Shown here: piece by piece, positions 51,001 through 59,551 of the stretch
How positions within the stretch are numbered: position 1 is the first letter of the stretch
How the letters are laid out: each line of letters starts with the position of its first letter
Assembly: GCF_023805295.1 (NCBI RefSeq)
Contig: NZ_JAMSHT010000001.1
Span: forward strand, 992,001 to 1,056,000
DNA from: Sphingomicrobium sediminis
GTDB lineage: Bacteria; Pseudomonadota; Alphaproteobacteria; Sphingomonadales; Sphingomonadaceae
Direction of reading: 5' to 3'
Length of the DNA stretch: 64,000 nt
Translations under genes and position numbers: made by a program
The notes under the pieces: generated by a model
What the model was told of the DNA's origin: nothing
What the model saw: only the letters and a program-made list of their open reading frames with translations
The model's database searches: none

Positions 51001-51479
51001 ATGAAGTCGCGAACATCGCGGCTGATGGTCGGGAGCGAGGTCAGCACTTCCGCGCTGATCGACTGGCCCGGGCCGATGGCGAGCTGGGTCTGGCCAGCCT
51101 GCGAACCGGTGATGACGATCGCTTCTTCGGCACCCGCGGCAAGCGAGAAGGTGAAGCTGGTGTTACCCGACAGGTTGATGTTCACATTGTTGACGGTCTG
51201 GCCCTGGTAACCCTGGGCGTAGACTTCGACAGTGTAAGGGCCGCCGGTGGGCAGCGCCTGCGTGACGAAGCGGCCGTCAGCGCCGGTGGTCTGGGTGTAG
51301 ACCGCGCCGGTACGCGTATCGGTGATCGTGACGACGGCGTCGTTAAGCGCCGCGCCTTCGTCGGATTGGACAACACCCTGGATGCCCGAAGTGGTCTGCT
51401 GCGCTGCGGCAGGCGTTGCGACCATCATACCCGTGGTCGTAAGCGCGCTGGCCGCCAGCAGGACGGAAAGCTTTTTCAT
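48009..51479 (-). CDS. TonB-dependent receptor with N-terminal CarboxypepD_reg domain
   Basis: A 1156-aa outer-membrane receptor. Signal peptide ends PAAAQ (about residue 27), then a carboxypeptidase-regulatory-like domain (GIQGVVQSDEGAALNDAVVTI, FSLAAGAEEAIV), a plug region (FTVDGIAQADLFGLNG, INVVTKSGTNRFHGSAFF) and a large barrel ending WRLKIGARYEF with a terminal Phe. It resembles OAR-type receptors of sphingomonads. Substrate unknown. Start 51479 (MKKLSVLLA) is preferred; ATGs at 51497 and 51518 are alternatives. Codon usage avoids stops on the opposite strand. Confidence 0.92.
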   Translation of the reverse strand: MKKLSVLLAASALTTTGMMVATPAAAQQTTSGIQGVVQSDEGAALNDAVVTITDTRTGAVYTQTTGADGRFVTQALPTGGPYTVEVYAQGYQGQTVNNVNINLSGNTSFTFSLAAGAEEAIVITGSQAGQTQLAIGPGQSISAEVLTSLPTISRDVRDFIRIDPRVNIERSGDEVDRISCLGGNDRTNVFTVDGIAQADLFGLNGTPFASRNSLPLPFDAVEETAIEFAPFDVEYGAFTGCAINVVTKSGTNRFHGSAFFEYRDQNMRGDTAGGETFEPAEFDEKRFGATLGGPIIPDRLFFFAGYEELDSSSVIEDGPAGMGFPNEEDFVNEAQFNEFASILSSVYGYDIGPIPRSAPEANQRYFGRLDAYITDNHRLEATYQRLEEENVEPDFGGSSYGGLNSFELEGTVSDYYSGRLFSQWTDRLSTEIRYSRAEVSDVQGPVGGGEAQGDNPLTRLVVGVLEDGCTVPMGQDLEDVIGEPGCEAGTLVSGPGIFRSANQLDTTVDQIKAIANYEAGDHYITVGGEYNYLDVFNLFIINATGTLYFENFDDLREGKLATGRGFFPDGEDLVLGDGWAADINRTPSGDPNDAAAAWNRTIWSAYIQDDWAVNDQLNVLLGVRAEFYEGSAPPLNSNFVERYGFANNPSFDNLDPVILPRAAFTYELQNDGFFYNSQLTGGVGVFSGGDPAVWLSNAFSNNGFLAGGNSRFADCSGEAMQDGQIDVVVDGQFTGFIDCVADDASESAARGLGDTQSIDQDLKIPTVVRANLGFGTRFGDGNGGLFDDWQLNVDYILSRYENPYNFVDLIMAPDLDRLASTGGFAVDGRPIYTPIDPTRDGCDATIAKDSDGQYQWSNLSPVCFGTGRDDEIQLTNSDGYTSHALSFILRKGWQGGLLTNGGGGYFNFGYAYTDANERRTNDNSTATSGYDRTAAFDRRYPETRTSTYVSEHNFSVSLGLREEFIDDFDTSLGIFFRATSGRPYSLVYGEGADRDFGFQDSSSGDFNALAYIPTGIDDPNLSPFSDDDAVSDFLNFLDDTNCEYTPGTSIAANTCRNPWFFDMDLRLAQEVPGPGRLFGVDDRIELYVTMDNFLNFIDGNWNELRTYGTGRGMIEGGVDDDGLYVIERFNSFRDEEPDVRVTSSTWRLKIGARYEF

Positions 51480-51659
51480 ATTGTTGAGTCCCCGCATTGA
51501 GATTCGATTGAAGCGCATCGGAAGCCCTTTCGCGACGTCGCTTGATGCGCGCGCTAGGGACCAAATGTGACAATCCGATTGCGATCAACCCATTGGGTCA
51601 ATCTTTTTTGGAATTGCGCCATTTACGTCGCATTTTTTTGGCAGTTTTTCGACAGAAAG

Positions 51660-51682
51660 AACAAAAGGGAGCCACTTTTGTT
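51660..51682. other. 8-bp perfect inverted repeat, AT-rich
   Basis: AACAAAAG (51660-51667) and CTTTTGTT (51675-51682) around GGAGCCA, just after the E2 stop codon on its downstream side. It may be a weak terminator of the paa/E1-E2 operon or an operator of the receptor promoter. No long U tract follows. Confidence 0.4.
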
Positions 51683-51688
51683 ACAATT

Positions 51689-52903
51689 TCACGAAAGGCT
51701 CGGCCACCCTTCGATTCGCGCCACGAAGTCGCTCAGCCAGCCATTTGTCTGGTGCCCGTCCACCACGCGATGGTCGATCGTCAGGGTCACGTAGGCCATC
51801 GGGCGGATGACCATCACGTCCTGGCCATCCAGTTCGCGTACCACGACGCGCTTTTCCAGCTTGCCGATCCCGAGGATCGCCGCCTGCCCGCCATGCAGGA
51901 TGATCGGCGCGGCGAGCAGGCTGCCGGAGACGCCATGGTTGGAAATGGTGAAGCTGCCGCCTGTGACTTCCTTGCGTTCGAGCTTGCCCTCGCGGGCCCG
52001 CGCAGTGAGGTCGTCGAGCGCTGCGCCAATCTCCTCGAGGCTCTTCGCGCCGCAGTCGCGCACGACGGGCACGACAAGCCCCTTGTCACCTAGAGCCGTG
52101 CCGACCCCGATATCGATCGTGTCGGAAATGGCGATGCGATCATCTTCCCAGCGACCGTTGATCGCGGGTGCGGCACCCATCGCGTCGGCAGCGGCCTTCA
52201 CGATATAGGCGGTGTAGCTGAGCTTGACGCCCTTGGCCTTCATCGCCGCCTTGTGCGCAGCGACCGCGGAGAAGTCCGCTTCGAACAGGGCCGTGACATG
52301 CGGCGCGTCGGTGACTGCCTTGACCATATTGCCGGCAATCGTCTTGCGCATACGATCATGCGGAATGTCTGCGCTGTCGAACGGCTCGACCACGCGCGGC
52401 TGCGCGGTGGCGGGTTTGCCGACATGGCTGACCGTGGCACCTGCTACTGCCTTGTCGACATCTTCCAGCGTGACGCGCCCGTCGCGCCCGGTGCCTTCGA
52501 TATGCGAAGGATCGAGATCATGCTGGATCAGCGCCCGCTTCACCGCCGGCGACAGGCGCGTTTCCTTGCAGATTTCCGCCTTCGACGTCGCCGCGGGTGC
52601 AGGCGCGTCGGCCTTGGGCTCGCTCTTCGGTTCGGGCGCTGCCTCTTGCGGTGCGGCAGCCTCGCCAGCCGGATCGATCCGCGCCAGCAAAGCACCCGGC
52701 TCGGCCTCGGCATCGCTATCGAGCAGGATTTCAGTGAGCACACCCGCTGCCGGGGCCGGCACTTCCTGCGTGACCTTGTCGGTCTCCAGTTCGACCAGCG
52801 GATCATTTTCCTCGACGCGCTGGCCAAGCTTCGCCAGCCAGCCGCGCACGACAGCCTTGGTGCCTTCCTGCTCTTCGGGAACGAGGACGTCGATCAGGCT
52901 CAT
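51689..52903 (-). CDS. Dihydrolipoyl acyltransferase (E2) of a 2-oxoacid dehydrogenase
   Basis: A 404-aa E2 protein: lipoyl domain with the modified Lys in ELETDKVTQEVPAPAAG (about residues 38-55), an Ala/Pro linker, an E1/E3-binding domain (LSPAVKRALIQHDLDPSHIEGTGRDGRV split), and a catalytic domain with SYTAYIVKAAADAM and the active-site DHRVVDGHQ. It is the last gene of the operon and overlaps the E1 stop (TGATG). No E3 (lipoamide dehydrogenase) is in the window. Confidence 0.94.
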   Translation of the reverse strand: MSLIDVLVPEEQEGTKAVVRGWLAKLGQRVEENDPLVELETDKVTQEVPAPAAGVLTEILLDSDAEAEPGALLARIDPAGEAAAPQEAAPEPKSEPKADAPAPAATSKAEICKETRLSPAVKRALIQHDLDPSHIEGTGRDGRVTLEDVDKAVAGATVSHVGKPATAQPRVVEPFDSADIPHDRMRKTIAGNMVKAVTDAPHVTALFEADFSAVAAHKAAMKAKGVKLSYTAYIVKAAADAMGAAPAINGRWEDDRIAISDTIDIGVGTALGDKGLVVPVVRDCGAKSLEEIGAALDDLTARAREGKLERKEVTGGSFTISNHGVSGSLLAAPIILHGGQAAILGIGKLEKRVVVRELDGQDVMVIRPMAYVTLTIDHRVVDGHQTNGWLSDFVARIEGWPSLS

Positions 52904-54957
52904 CAGAACTCCAGCATCTCGTCGATCTTGGCGCGGATATCGGCAACGCTCGGCACCGCGGCCTCGAGCAATTTGGGATGATGCGGGCTCGGAATGTCGG
53001 GCATGGTCACCCGCTCGACCGGCGCATCCAGATCGAGGAATGCCTCGTCCGCAACTACTGCCGCGATTTCCGCGCCGAAGCCGCCAGTACGCAAATCCTC
53101 ATGTACGATAAGGCAGCGATGCGTCTTGGCGACGCTTTCCAGCACCGCTTCCTTGTCCCACGGCATCAGCGTGCGCAGGTCGATGACATCGGCCTCGCCA
53201 TCCTTGGCCGCCTCTTCGCATCGCGGCACCATCGCGCCCCAGGTGACGATCGTGATCTTGTCGCCTTCGCGGGTTTTCTTGGCCTTGCCGAACGGCAGGA
53301 CATAACCCTCGCCCGGCCACGGCCGACGCGCCCAGCTTTCATCCAGCATCGCGCGATGCTCGAAGAAGATAGTCGGATCGTTGCCGCGCAGCGCCATGCG
53401 CAACAGGCCCACCGCATCCTCGGCATTGGAGGGCACCGCGACCTTCCAGCCGGGATTATGGACGAACTGCACTTCGTTGGTCTGGCTGTGCCAGGGATCG
53501 CCGCATTTGAAGAAGCCGCCCGGAATGCGCAGCACCATCGGCGCGGCGAAGCGATTGTCGGTGCGCCAGCGGATAGTGCCGCAATCGTTGATCTGCTCGG
53601 TCGCCGGCTCGGCATATTTGCGGAACTGGATTTCCGGCACGGGCAGCAACCCTGCCATCGCCATGCCCACGGCGCGGCCGACGATGCCCTCTTCGTTGAG
53701 GCTGGTGTCGAACACGCGGTCGTGGCCGAATTTTTCCTGCAGGCCCAGGGTCACGGCATGGACGCCGCCCTTGGGGCCGACATCTTCGCCGAAGACACTC
53801 ATCCTGGGATTGGCATCGAGTTCCTGGTCGAGCACGCGGCGGATCGCGGTGACCATGTTGATGCGCTGCCCCTCGGGACGCGGATCCTCGTGCGTGCCCT
53901 CGAGGCTCAGCCCTGCCTGCCCGCCGACAATGGCATGCTCGCCTTCGTAGAAGACACCATCGGCTACCTTGGCCGGGTCGGACACGTCACGCGCCTCGGC
54001 TTCCTCGCGCGCCTTGTCGACTTCCTGCGCGACCGAAGCCTCGATCATGTCCCAGTCGAGATTGTTGTTGAGCGCCTTCAGCTTGGGCAGCGGATCGCGG
54101 GCCCATTCGGCGGCAATCTCTTCTTCGGACTTGTAGGTCTGCGTGTCCTGCGCCGAATGCCCTTCGAGCCGCGGCACAGTCAGGCGACACAGCACCGGTC
54201 CCTTGCGCGCACGGACATGGGCGATCGATTGGGCGATCTGCTTGGCGGCTGCTTCGGGATCGGTCCCGTCGCCGTCGAAAATGGTCAGGCCTTTGAAGCT
54301 CGCGAGATTCGCGGCGATATTCTGCCCCGGCGTCTGGTAGGTCGACGGCACGGAAATGCCGTAGCCATTATCCTCGATGAAGAAGAGCATCGGCAGTTGC
54401 TGCGTCGTCGCAATGGTCAGCGCCGACCAGAAGCCGCCCGTGGAACAGCTCGCATCGCCGCCCAATACGACCGCGATGGCGCCGTCATCCTCTTCGCCCA
54501 GCACGCTGGCCTTGTAGGTGATCGCCTGCGCCCAGCCGGCTGCGGGCGTATATTGTGCCCCTACCCCGCCGCACATCGGCAGCGCGTGGCAGCCGCCAGG
54601 ATTAGGATAGTTGAAGACGACGCCGATATCCTTGCCGTCCGAATAGCCGCCTTCGCGCCCCATATTGGAGCCCAGAGCATCGGCAAGCGGCACGCCCAGC
54701 GCCAGCAGCATCGGGCGCGAGCGATAATAGCCGCACGCCGCATCGCCATCGCGAAGATGCAGGCCGAGAATGACCTGCGCCATGTCATGGCCGCGCGCGG
54801 AAAATTGGTAGAGGACCTTTTTGGCCGGAACGAGCTCTTCCTCTTCCAGCCGATCCATCTCGCGGCTCGTCAGGACGAGGCGCGCGACATCCTCCCAGCT
54901 AAAGGCGGGGTCCTCGCTTTCGAGCTGGGGCGCCGGCTGCTTCACATCCTCAGCCAT
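52903..54957 (-). CDS. Fused alpha-beta E1 of a 2-oxoacid dehydrogenase
   Basis: A 684-aa single-chain E1. The alpha half (1-330) has the thiamine-diphosphate motif GGDASCSTGGFWSALTIA with the closing N in FFIEDNGYG; the beta half (about 350-684) begins INMVTAIRRVLDQEL, has GVHAVTLGLQEKFG, MAGLLPVPEIQF and the C-terminal PHHPKLLEAAVPSVADI. Fused E1 chains of this type occur in branched-chain or aryl-pyruvate dehydrogenases. It starts inside the aminotransferase stop (overlap 8 bp). Substrate is inferred only from context. Confidence 0.92.
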   Translation of the reverse strand: MAEDVKQPAPQLESEDPAFSWEDVARLVLTSREMDRLEEEELVPAKKVLYQFSARGHDMAQVILGLHLRDGDAACGYYRSRPMLLALGVPLADALGSNMGREGGYSDGKDIGVVFNYPNPGGCHALPMCGGVGAQYTPAAGWAQAITYKASVLGEEDDGAIAVVLGGDASCSTGGFWSALTIATTQQLPMLFFIEDNGYGISVPSTYQTPGQNIAANLASFKGLTIFDGDGTDPEAAAKQIAQSIAHVRARKGPVLCRLTVPRLEGHSAQDTQTYKSEEEIAAEWARDPLPKLKALNNNLDWDMIEASVAQEVDKAREEAEARDVSDPAKVADGVFYEGEHAIVGGQAGLSLEGTHEDPRPEGQRINMVTAIRRVLDQELDANPRMSVFGEDVGPKGGVHAVTLGLQEKFGHDRVFDTSLNEEGIVGRAVGMAMAGLLPVPEIQFRKYAEPATEQINDCGTIRWRTDNRFAAPMVLRIPGGFFKCGDPWHSQTNEVQFVHNPGWKVAVPSNAEDAVGLLRMALRGNDPTIFFEHRAMLDESWARRPWPGEGYVLPFGKAKKTREGDKITIVTWGAMVPRCEEAAKDGEADVIDLRTLMPWDKEAVLESVAKTHRCLIVHEDLRTGGFGAEIAAVVADEAFLDLDAPVERVTMPDIPSPHHPKLLEAAVPSVADIRAKIDEMLEF

Positions 54958-56143
54958 CCATCGCCTCCAGGACGGCGTTGCAGAAGCGGTCGACATCCTC
55001 GTCGGCCATCCCGCACACGTTGAAGCGGCCGCTATCGGCCATGTAGATGGCATGATCGATCCGCAGCTTCTCAACCTGTTCGGGCGAGAGCGGCATCATC
55101 GAGAACATTCCCTTCTGATCGGCGATATAGGCAAGGCGCGGGTCGCTGCTGGCGATACGCTTGCGCAGGTCGACGATCCGCCCGCGCATCATGTCCAGCT
55201 CGTCGAGCCATTCGGCGCGCAGCTCATCGCTTTCGAGGATGATGCGCACTGCAGCCGCGCTGTGATCGGGTGGCATCGACCACATGGTGCGGGCGATCTG
55301 CATGATGTGGCTATTGACGACTTTCGCGCGTTCCTCGCTGCCCGTCTTGACGAACAGGCAGCCGACGCGGTCGCGATAGACGCCGAAATTCTTGTCGCAG
55401 CTCTGCGCGACGATCACCTCGTCGCAGGCATGGACGAGGCCGCGAAGCCCCTCGGCATCCTCGTCGATCCCGTCGCCCAGCCCCTGATAGGCGATGTCGA
55501 CGAAGGGGATGATGCCCTTTTCCGCGCATTTGGCGCGCACCTTGGCCCACTGGCCGGCATCGAGGTCGGCGCCGGTCGGGTTGTGGCAGCAGCCGTGCAG
55601 CAAAGCGACGTCGCCCGGACGCGCGGCATCGAAGGCCGCCATCATCGCGTCGAAGTCGATCCGGGTCTCGCCCTTCAGATAATAATCATATTCGACGATC
55701 TCGAGGCCGGCCCCGCGGATCACCGGCGGGTGATTGGCCCAGGTCGGCGTGCCCACCAGCACGCGGGTCGCGGGGTTGGCGGCTTTCGCGAGCATGAAGC
55801 CCAAGGTCAGCGCACCGCAGCCGCCCGGGGTCTGCAGGCCGATCAGCCCGTCCATCTGCGCGAGGTCGTCGCCGAACACGATCGGCTTCAACAACTCGGC
55901 ATATTTCTTGTCGCCCGACATGCCGAGATAGGCCTTGGTCTCCTGCGTCTCCCACAGGATCTTCTCGGCCTTCTTTATCGCCGAAAGGATCGGGGTCGCG
56001 CCGTTCGATGTGCGATACACGCCGACGCCAACGTCGATCTTGCCCGGACGGTCGTCTTCCGCGGCCAATTGGATGAGCCGCAGGAGCGAGTCGGTCTGGA
56101 TGGGTTCGAGCCCGGTGAACAGGCCCCCTGTTTCAGTCGTCAT
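54950..56143 (-). CDS. Aromatic amino acid aminotransferase (TyrB/AspC family)
   Basis: A 397-aa class I aminotransferase. Seen: KIDVGVGVYRTSNGATPIL, PGGCGALTLGF, HGCCHNPTGADLD, DIAYQGLGDG and the PLP Lys in SCDKNFGVYRDRVG. The FNVCGM near the end carries the position normally filled by the substrate-binding Arg pattern. Such enzymes transaminate Phe, Tyr, Trp or Asp. It lies 54 bp after paaE, same direction, and overlaps the E1 start, suggesting it feeds arylpyruvates to the E1-E2 complex. Confidence 0.9.
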   Translation of the reverse strand: MTTETGGLFTGLEPIQTDSLLRLIQLAAEDDRPGKIDVGVGVYRTSNGATPILSAIKKAEKILWETQETKAYLGMSGDKKYAELLKPIVFGDDLAQMDGLIGLQTPGGCGALTLGFMLAKAANPATRVLVGTPTWANHPPVIRGAGLEIVEYDYYLKGETRIDFDAMMAAFDAARPGDVALLHGCCHNPTGADLDAGQWAKVRAKCAEKGIIPFVDIAYQGLGDGIDEDAEGLRGLVHACDEVIVAQSCDKNFGVYRDRVGCLFVKTGSEERAKVVNSHIMQIARTMWSMPPDHSAAAVRIILESDELRAEWLDELDMMRGRIVDLRKRIASSDPRLAYIADQKGMFSMMPLSPEQVEKLRIDHAIYMADSGRFNVCGMADEDVDRFCNAVLEAMDG

Positions 56144-56197
56144 GCGCGGCGGTCTAGCGCCAATGACGCCCTAGCGTAAAGCGGGGCCAGAGACTTT

Positions 56198-57277
56198 TTA
56201 CGCGTCGTAATCGACCCGCACATCATCGCCCACCGGCACCGATTGGCAGGTGAGGATGTAGCCAGCCTCGATTTCCTCGTCGGTCAGGCCATAGCGCGCG
56301 CCCTGTTCGACGCTGCCCGTCACGACCTTGGCGCGGCAGGTGGCGCACACGCCCGCCTTGCAGGCATAGGGTGCGGGCAAGCCGGCTTCGCGGGCGGAAT
56401 CGAGCATGTTCTCGCCATTGAATTCGACCTTGCGCGCTCGACCGTCGAGATTGACCCAGAAAGTGTGGCCCGCAGCCTCGGCCTTGGCGGCCTCGACCTT
56501 CTGCGCCTCGGCTGCAGACGGGGTCGATGCGGTGAAGCGCTCGATATGGATGCGTTCCTTGTCGATGCCATGTTCAAGCAGGCTCGCCTCGGCCGCGTCC
56601 ATCATCGGCCCGGGGCCGCAGATGAAATAGGCATCCACGCCCTTGGGGTCGTCGAGCAGATTGTCGATGACGCGGTCGCAGGTCGCGCGGTCGAGCATGC
56701 CGTTGAACAAATCGACATCGCCTTCCTCGTCCGACAGGAAGTGGAAGGGCTGGAAACGCGAAAGATAGCGGTCCTTGAGATCACTGATTCCGTCGAGGAA
56801 GATGATCGAGTTGCTGTCGCGATTGCCGTAGAACAGTGTGAAGCTGGCCTGCGGCTCAATGCTGAGCGCGGTGCGGATGAGGCTCATCACCGGCGTGATC
56901 CCTGAGCCGCCAGCAAAGCCGACATAATGGCGCGGCGGCGCATCCTCGGCGAAGGGATAGGTAAAGCTGCCGTGCGGCGGCATCACTTCCAACGTGTCAC
57001 CGGCACTGAGATGGTCGCCCACCCAGTTCGAAAAGCGCCCGCCCGAAATGCGCTTCACCGTGACTTTCAGCTGCCCCTCATGCGGCGCGACGCAGAGCGA
57101 ATAATTCCGCCGCACTTCCTCGCCGTCGATATCGGCCTTGAGCGTCAGGTGCTGCCCCGCCTTGAAGGCGAAGAGCGGCTTGTGCTCGTCGGGCACGTCG
57201 AACCGGATCGAGTTGGCATCCTCGGTCTCGCGCACGATCTCCGCGACGCGGAGCGCAATGAAATGGTCCGAGCTCAT
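56198..57277 (-). CDS. paaE: Phenylacetyl-CoA epoxidase reductase PaaE
   Basis: NAD(P)H/FAD reductase that supplies electrons to the PaaA epoxidase. The 359-aa protein has an FAD domain with RRNYSLCVAP and GRFSNWV, NAD-binding GGSGITPVMSLI, and a C-terminal plant-type [2Fe-2S] domain with CKAGVCATC and a distal LTCQS. It starts 1 bp after the paaC stop; the usual paaD gene between paaC and paaE is absent. Confidence 0.95.
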   Translation of the reverse strand: MSSDHFIALRVAEIVRETEDANSIRFDVPDEHKPLFAFKAGQHLTLKADIDGEEVRRNYSLCVAPHEGQLKVTVKRISGGRFSNWVGDHLSAGDTLEVMPPHGSFTYPFAEDAPPRHYVGFAGGSGITPVMSLIRTALSIEPQASFTLFYGNRDSNSIIFLDGISDLKDRYLSRFQPFHFLSDEEGDVDLFNGMLDRATCDRVIDNLLDDPKGVDAYFICGPGPMMDAAEASLLEHGIDKERIHIERFTASTPSAAEAQKVEAAKAEAAGHTFWVNLDGRARKVEFNGENMLDSAREAGLPAPYACKAGVCATCRAKVVTGSVEQGARYGLTDEEIEAGYILTCQSVPVGDDVRVDYDA

Positions 57278-57278
57278 C

Positions 57279-58130
57279 CTACCACTTCGCGTCCGGATAG
57301 GTGCGCGGCAAATATTGCATCACCGCGAGCAAATGGCCGAGATGTTCGGAATGGTGGCCGCGACGACCGCCCAGGATCGGGCGCTGGTCATCGGGAACGG
57401 CAAGCGTCCCCTCGGTGAGCGCCGCCTCGATCTCGGCCCGATAGTCAGCCTCGAACTCACGCGGATCGACCGCGATGCCCCGTTTCACGAGCTCTTCCAG
57501 TTCCTCGGTCACTTCGAACAGTTCTGGGACGAAGCGCCAGTTCCAGTCGATACCGGCCGCCATTTTCTCATGGCTTTCCTCGGTCCCGTCACCCAGACGC
57601 ACGACCCAGTCGCGCGCCAGTTCACGGTGATAGGCGACTTCCTTGACGCTCTTGGCCGCAATGCCCGCAATCGCTTCATCGCTCGACCCGGCCAGCCGCT
57701 CCAGCAGCATGTGCTGCCAGGTCGAAAAGAGGAATTGCCGCGCCATGGTCTGCGCAAAATCGCCATTGGGCTGCTCGACCATTAGGCAGTTGCGGAAATC
57801 GAGAACATCGCGGCGGAATGCCAGCGCGTCAGCATCGGCCCATTTCGCGTCATGCTGCGCCGCGAGGCCCAGCCAGTTGGTCGCCTGGCCGATCAGGTCG
57901 AGCCCCATATTTGCGAGGCTCAGGTCGACTTCGACCGACGCCGCATGCCCGCACCATTCGGAAAGCCGCTGCCCCAGGATCAGCGCATCGTCGCCCAGCA
58001 TCGTCACATAGGCGGTCGTCGCCTCGTCATGGCTACCCGCAGCCGGCGCGTCGAACTCGCCCTTGGACGATCCGTCCTTCGCTGCGGCCTTGGCTTCATC
58101 CTTTTCGGAAATCGTCGGCAGGCTCGGCAT
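57279..58130 (-). CDS. paaC: Phenylacetyl-CoA epoxidase structural subunit PaaC
   Basis: The non-catalytic ferritin-like partner of PaaA. The 283-aa protein has a helical ferritin-like fold: LILGQRLSEWCGHAASVEVDL, NMGLDLIGQATNWLGLA, AYHRELARDWVVRLGDGT and the C-terminal LGGRRGHHSEHLGHLLAVMQYL. The N-terminal 40 residues are polar and variable. It overlaps paaB by TGATG. Confidence 0.95.
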   Translation of the reverse strand: MPSLPTISEKDEAKAAAKDGSSKGEFDAPAAGSHDEATTAYVTMLGDDALILGQRLSEWCGHAASVEVDLSLANMGLDLIGQATNWLGLAAQHDAKWADADALAFRRDVLDFRNCLMVEQPNGDFAQTMARQFLFSTWQHMLLERLAGSSDEAIAGIAAKSVKEVAYHRELARDWVVRLGDGTEESHEKMAAGIDWNWRFVPELFEVTEELEELVKRGIAVDPREFEADYRAEIEAALTEGTLAVPDDQRPILGGRRGHHSEHLGHLLAVMQYLPRTYPDAKW

Positions 58131-58411
58131 CAGATATGTTTCACCTCGTCGGGGATCTCGTAGAAAGTCGGATGGCGATAAACTTTGTCCTGCGCGGGTT
58201 CGAAGGTCTGGCCGCTCGTATCCGGATCGCTGGCAACGATGTCCGAGGACTTCACCACCCAGAGCGACACGCCTTCCATCCGGCGGGTATAGGTATCGCG
58301 CGCATGGTTGAGCGCCATGTCCTTGTCAGGGGCGTGCACGCTGCCGACATGACGGTGCGACAAGCCTCCCTTCGCGCGGACGAAGACTTCCCAAAGCGGC
58401 CAGTCTGACAT
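58130..58411 (-). CDS. paaB: Phenylacetyl-CoA epoxidase subunit PaaB
   Basis: A 93-aa subunit bridging the PaaAC heterodimers. The sequence WPLWEVFVRAKGGLSHRHVGSV and LWVVKSSDI are family-typical. It begins 54 bp after paaA and overlaps paaC. Confidence 0.95.
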   Translation of the reverse strand: MSDWPLWEVFVRAKGGLSHRHVGSVHAPDKDMALNHARDTYTRRMEGVSLWVVKSSDIVASDPDTSGQTFEPAQDKVYRHPTFYEIPDEVKHI

Positions 58412-58465
58412 GCAATTTCCCCTCTTCCTGTGGGACGGGGCTTAGGCGGTTGGAACGGCCCTTGT

Positions 58466-59473
58466 CTAGGCGACCTGTTTCGCGGCGCGCTTGGCCTGGT
58501 GAGCATCGGCCGCTGCGCGAACCCAAGCTTGGCTTTCCCACGCCTCGCGGCGAGCCTTCATGCGCTCCTTGGCGACCGGTCCCTCGCCGCGGACGACGGC
58601 GTAAAATTCTTCCCAGTCCACCTCGCCGAAATCATAGCCATTCTTGTCCTCGTTCCATGCAAGGTCGGGATCGGGAACGGTGAGTCCGGCAAATTCGGCC
58701 TGCGGCACGGTAATGTCGACGAATTTCTGGCGAAGCTCGTCATTGGTCTCGCGCTTGATCCGCCAGCGCATCGAGCGCTCGGTATTGGGCGACTTGTCGT
58801 CGGGCGGGCCGAACATCATCAGGCTCGGCCACCACCAGCGGTTGAGCGCGTCCTGCGCCATGCGCTTCTGCTCTTCGGTGCCGTTGGTCAGCGCCAGCAT
58901 CGCCTCATAGCCCTGTCGCTGGTGGAAGCTTTCTTCCTTGCACACGCGCACCATGGCGCGGGCATAGGGGCCGTAGCTGGTGCGCTGCAGCGGCACCTGG
59001 TTCATGATCGCCGCCCCGTCGACCAGCCAGCCGATCGCGGCAATGTCGGCCCAGGTGAGCGTCGGATAATTGAAGATGGTGCTATACTTCGCCTTGCCCG
59101 AATGCAGCGCCTCGATCATCTCCTCGCGGCTCGTGCCCAGCGTCTCGGCAGCGCAATAGAGATAGAGGCCATGCCCCGCTTCGTCCTGCACCTTGGCAAG
59201 CAGAATCGCCTTGCGGCGCAGCGAAGGCGCGCGGGTGATCCAGTTGCCCTCGGGCAGCATACCCACGATCTCGCTATGCGCATGCTGCGAAATCTGCCGC
59301 ACCAGCGTCTTGCGATAGGCCTCGGGCATCCAGTCCTTGGGCTCGATGAACTCGTCGGCTGCGACCCGCGCTTCGAAGGCGTCGATCAGCTCCTGCGGCT
59401 CGGCCTCGCCGATCGCGGTGACTTTGGCGCCCTTCGGCGGCTCTTTCTGCTTGTCGAGTTCAGTCGTATACAT
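58466..59473 (-). CDS. paaA: Phenylacetyl-CoA 1,2-epoxidase catalytic subunit PaaA
   Basis: Di-iron monooxygenase that epoxidises the ring of phenylacetyl-CoA. The 335-aa protein has metal-ligand segments [36 protein letters not shown] (E-x2-H) and [16 protein letters not shown] (E-x2-H). It starts [13 protein letters not shown] at 59473, divergent from the 379-aa gene with about 78 bp between. It heads the long minus-strand operon. Confidence 0.97.
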   Translation of the reverse strand: MYTTELDKQKEPPKGAKVTAIGEAEPQELIDAFEARVAADEFIEPKDWMPEAYRKTLVRQISQHAHSEIVGMLPEGNWITRAPSLRRKAILLAKVQDEAGHGLYLYCAAETLGTSREEMIEALHSGKAKYSTIFNYPTLTWADIAAIGWLVDGAAIMNQVPLQRTSYGPYARAMVRVCKEESFHQRQGYEAMLALTNGTEEQKRMAQDALNRWWWPSLMMFGPPDDKSPNTERSMRWRIKRETNDELRQKFVDITVPQAEFAGLTVPDPDLAWNEDKNGYDFGEVDWEEFYAVVRGEGPVAKERMKARREAWESQAWVRAAADAHQAKRAAKQVA

Positions 59474-59551
59474 GACACAGGATTTAGGGCTTTTCGGGGC
59501 GATATTCAATCGCGACGAAGGACCGTGTGGTGCGTAAGGGGGACGAGGCGA

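Noticed and set aside
47916..51500. A 1194-codon open frame on the plus strand opposite the TonB-dependent receptor gene
   Set aside because: It is fully antisense to a receptor with clear signal, plug and barrel; its protein is Arg/Asp/Val-rich with no domain. The strong codon bias of the receptor gene (few codons whose complement is a stop) explains the long shadow frame.
52978..55023. A 681-codon plus-strand frame opposite the fused E1
   Set aside because: Antisense to a well-supported enzyme, with no domain or ribosome site.
58430..59551. In-frame upstream extension of the 379-aa protein gene
   Set aside because: It is antisense to paaA; the ATG at 59552 with a purine-rich site upstream is the sensible start.
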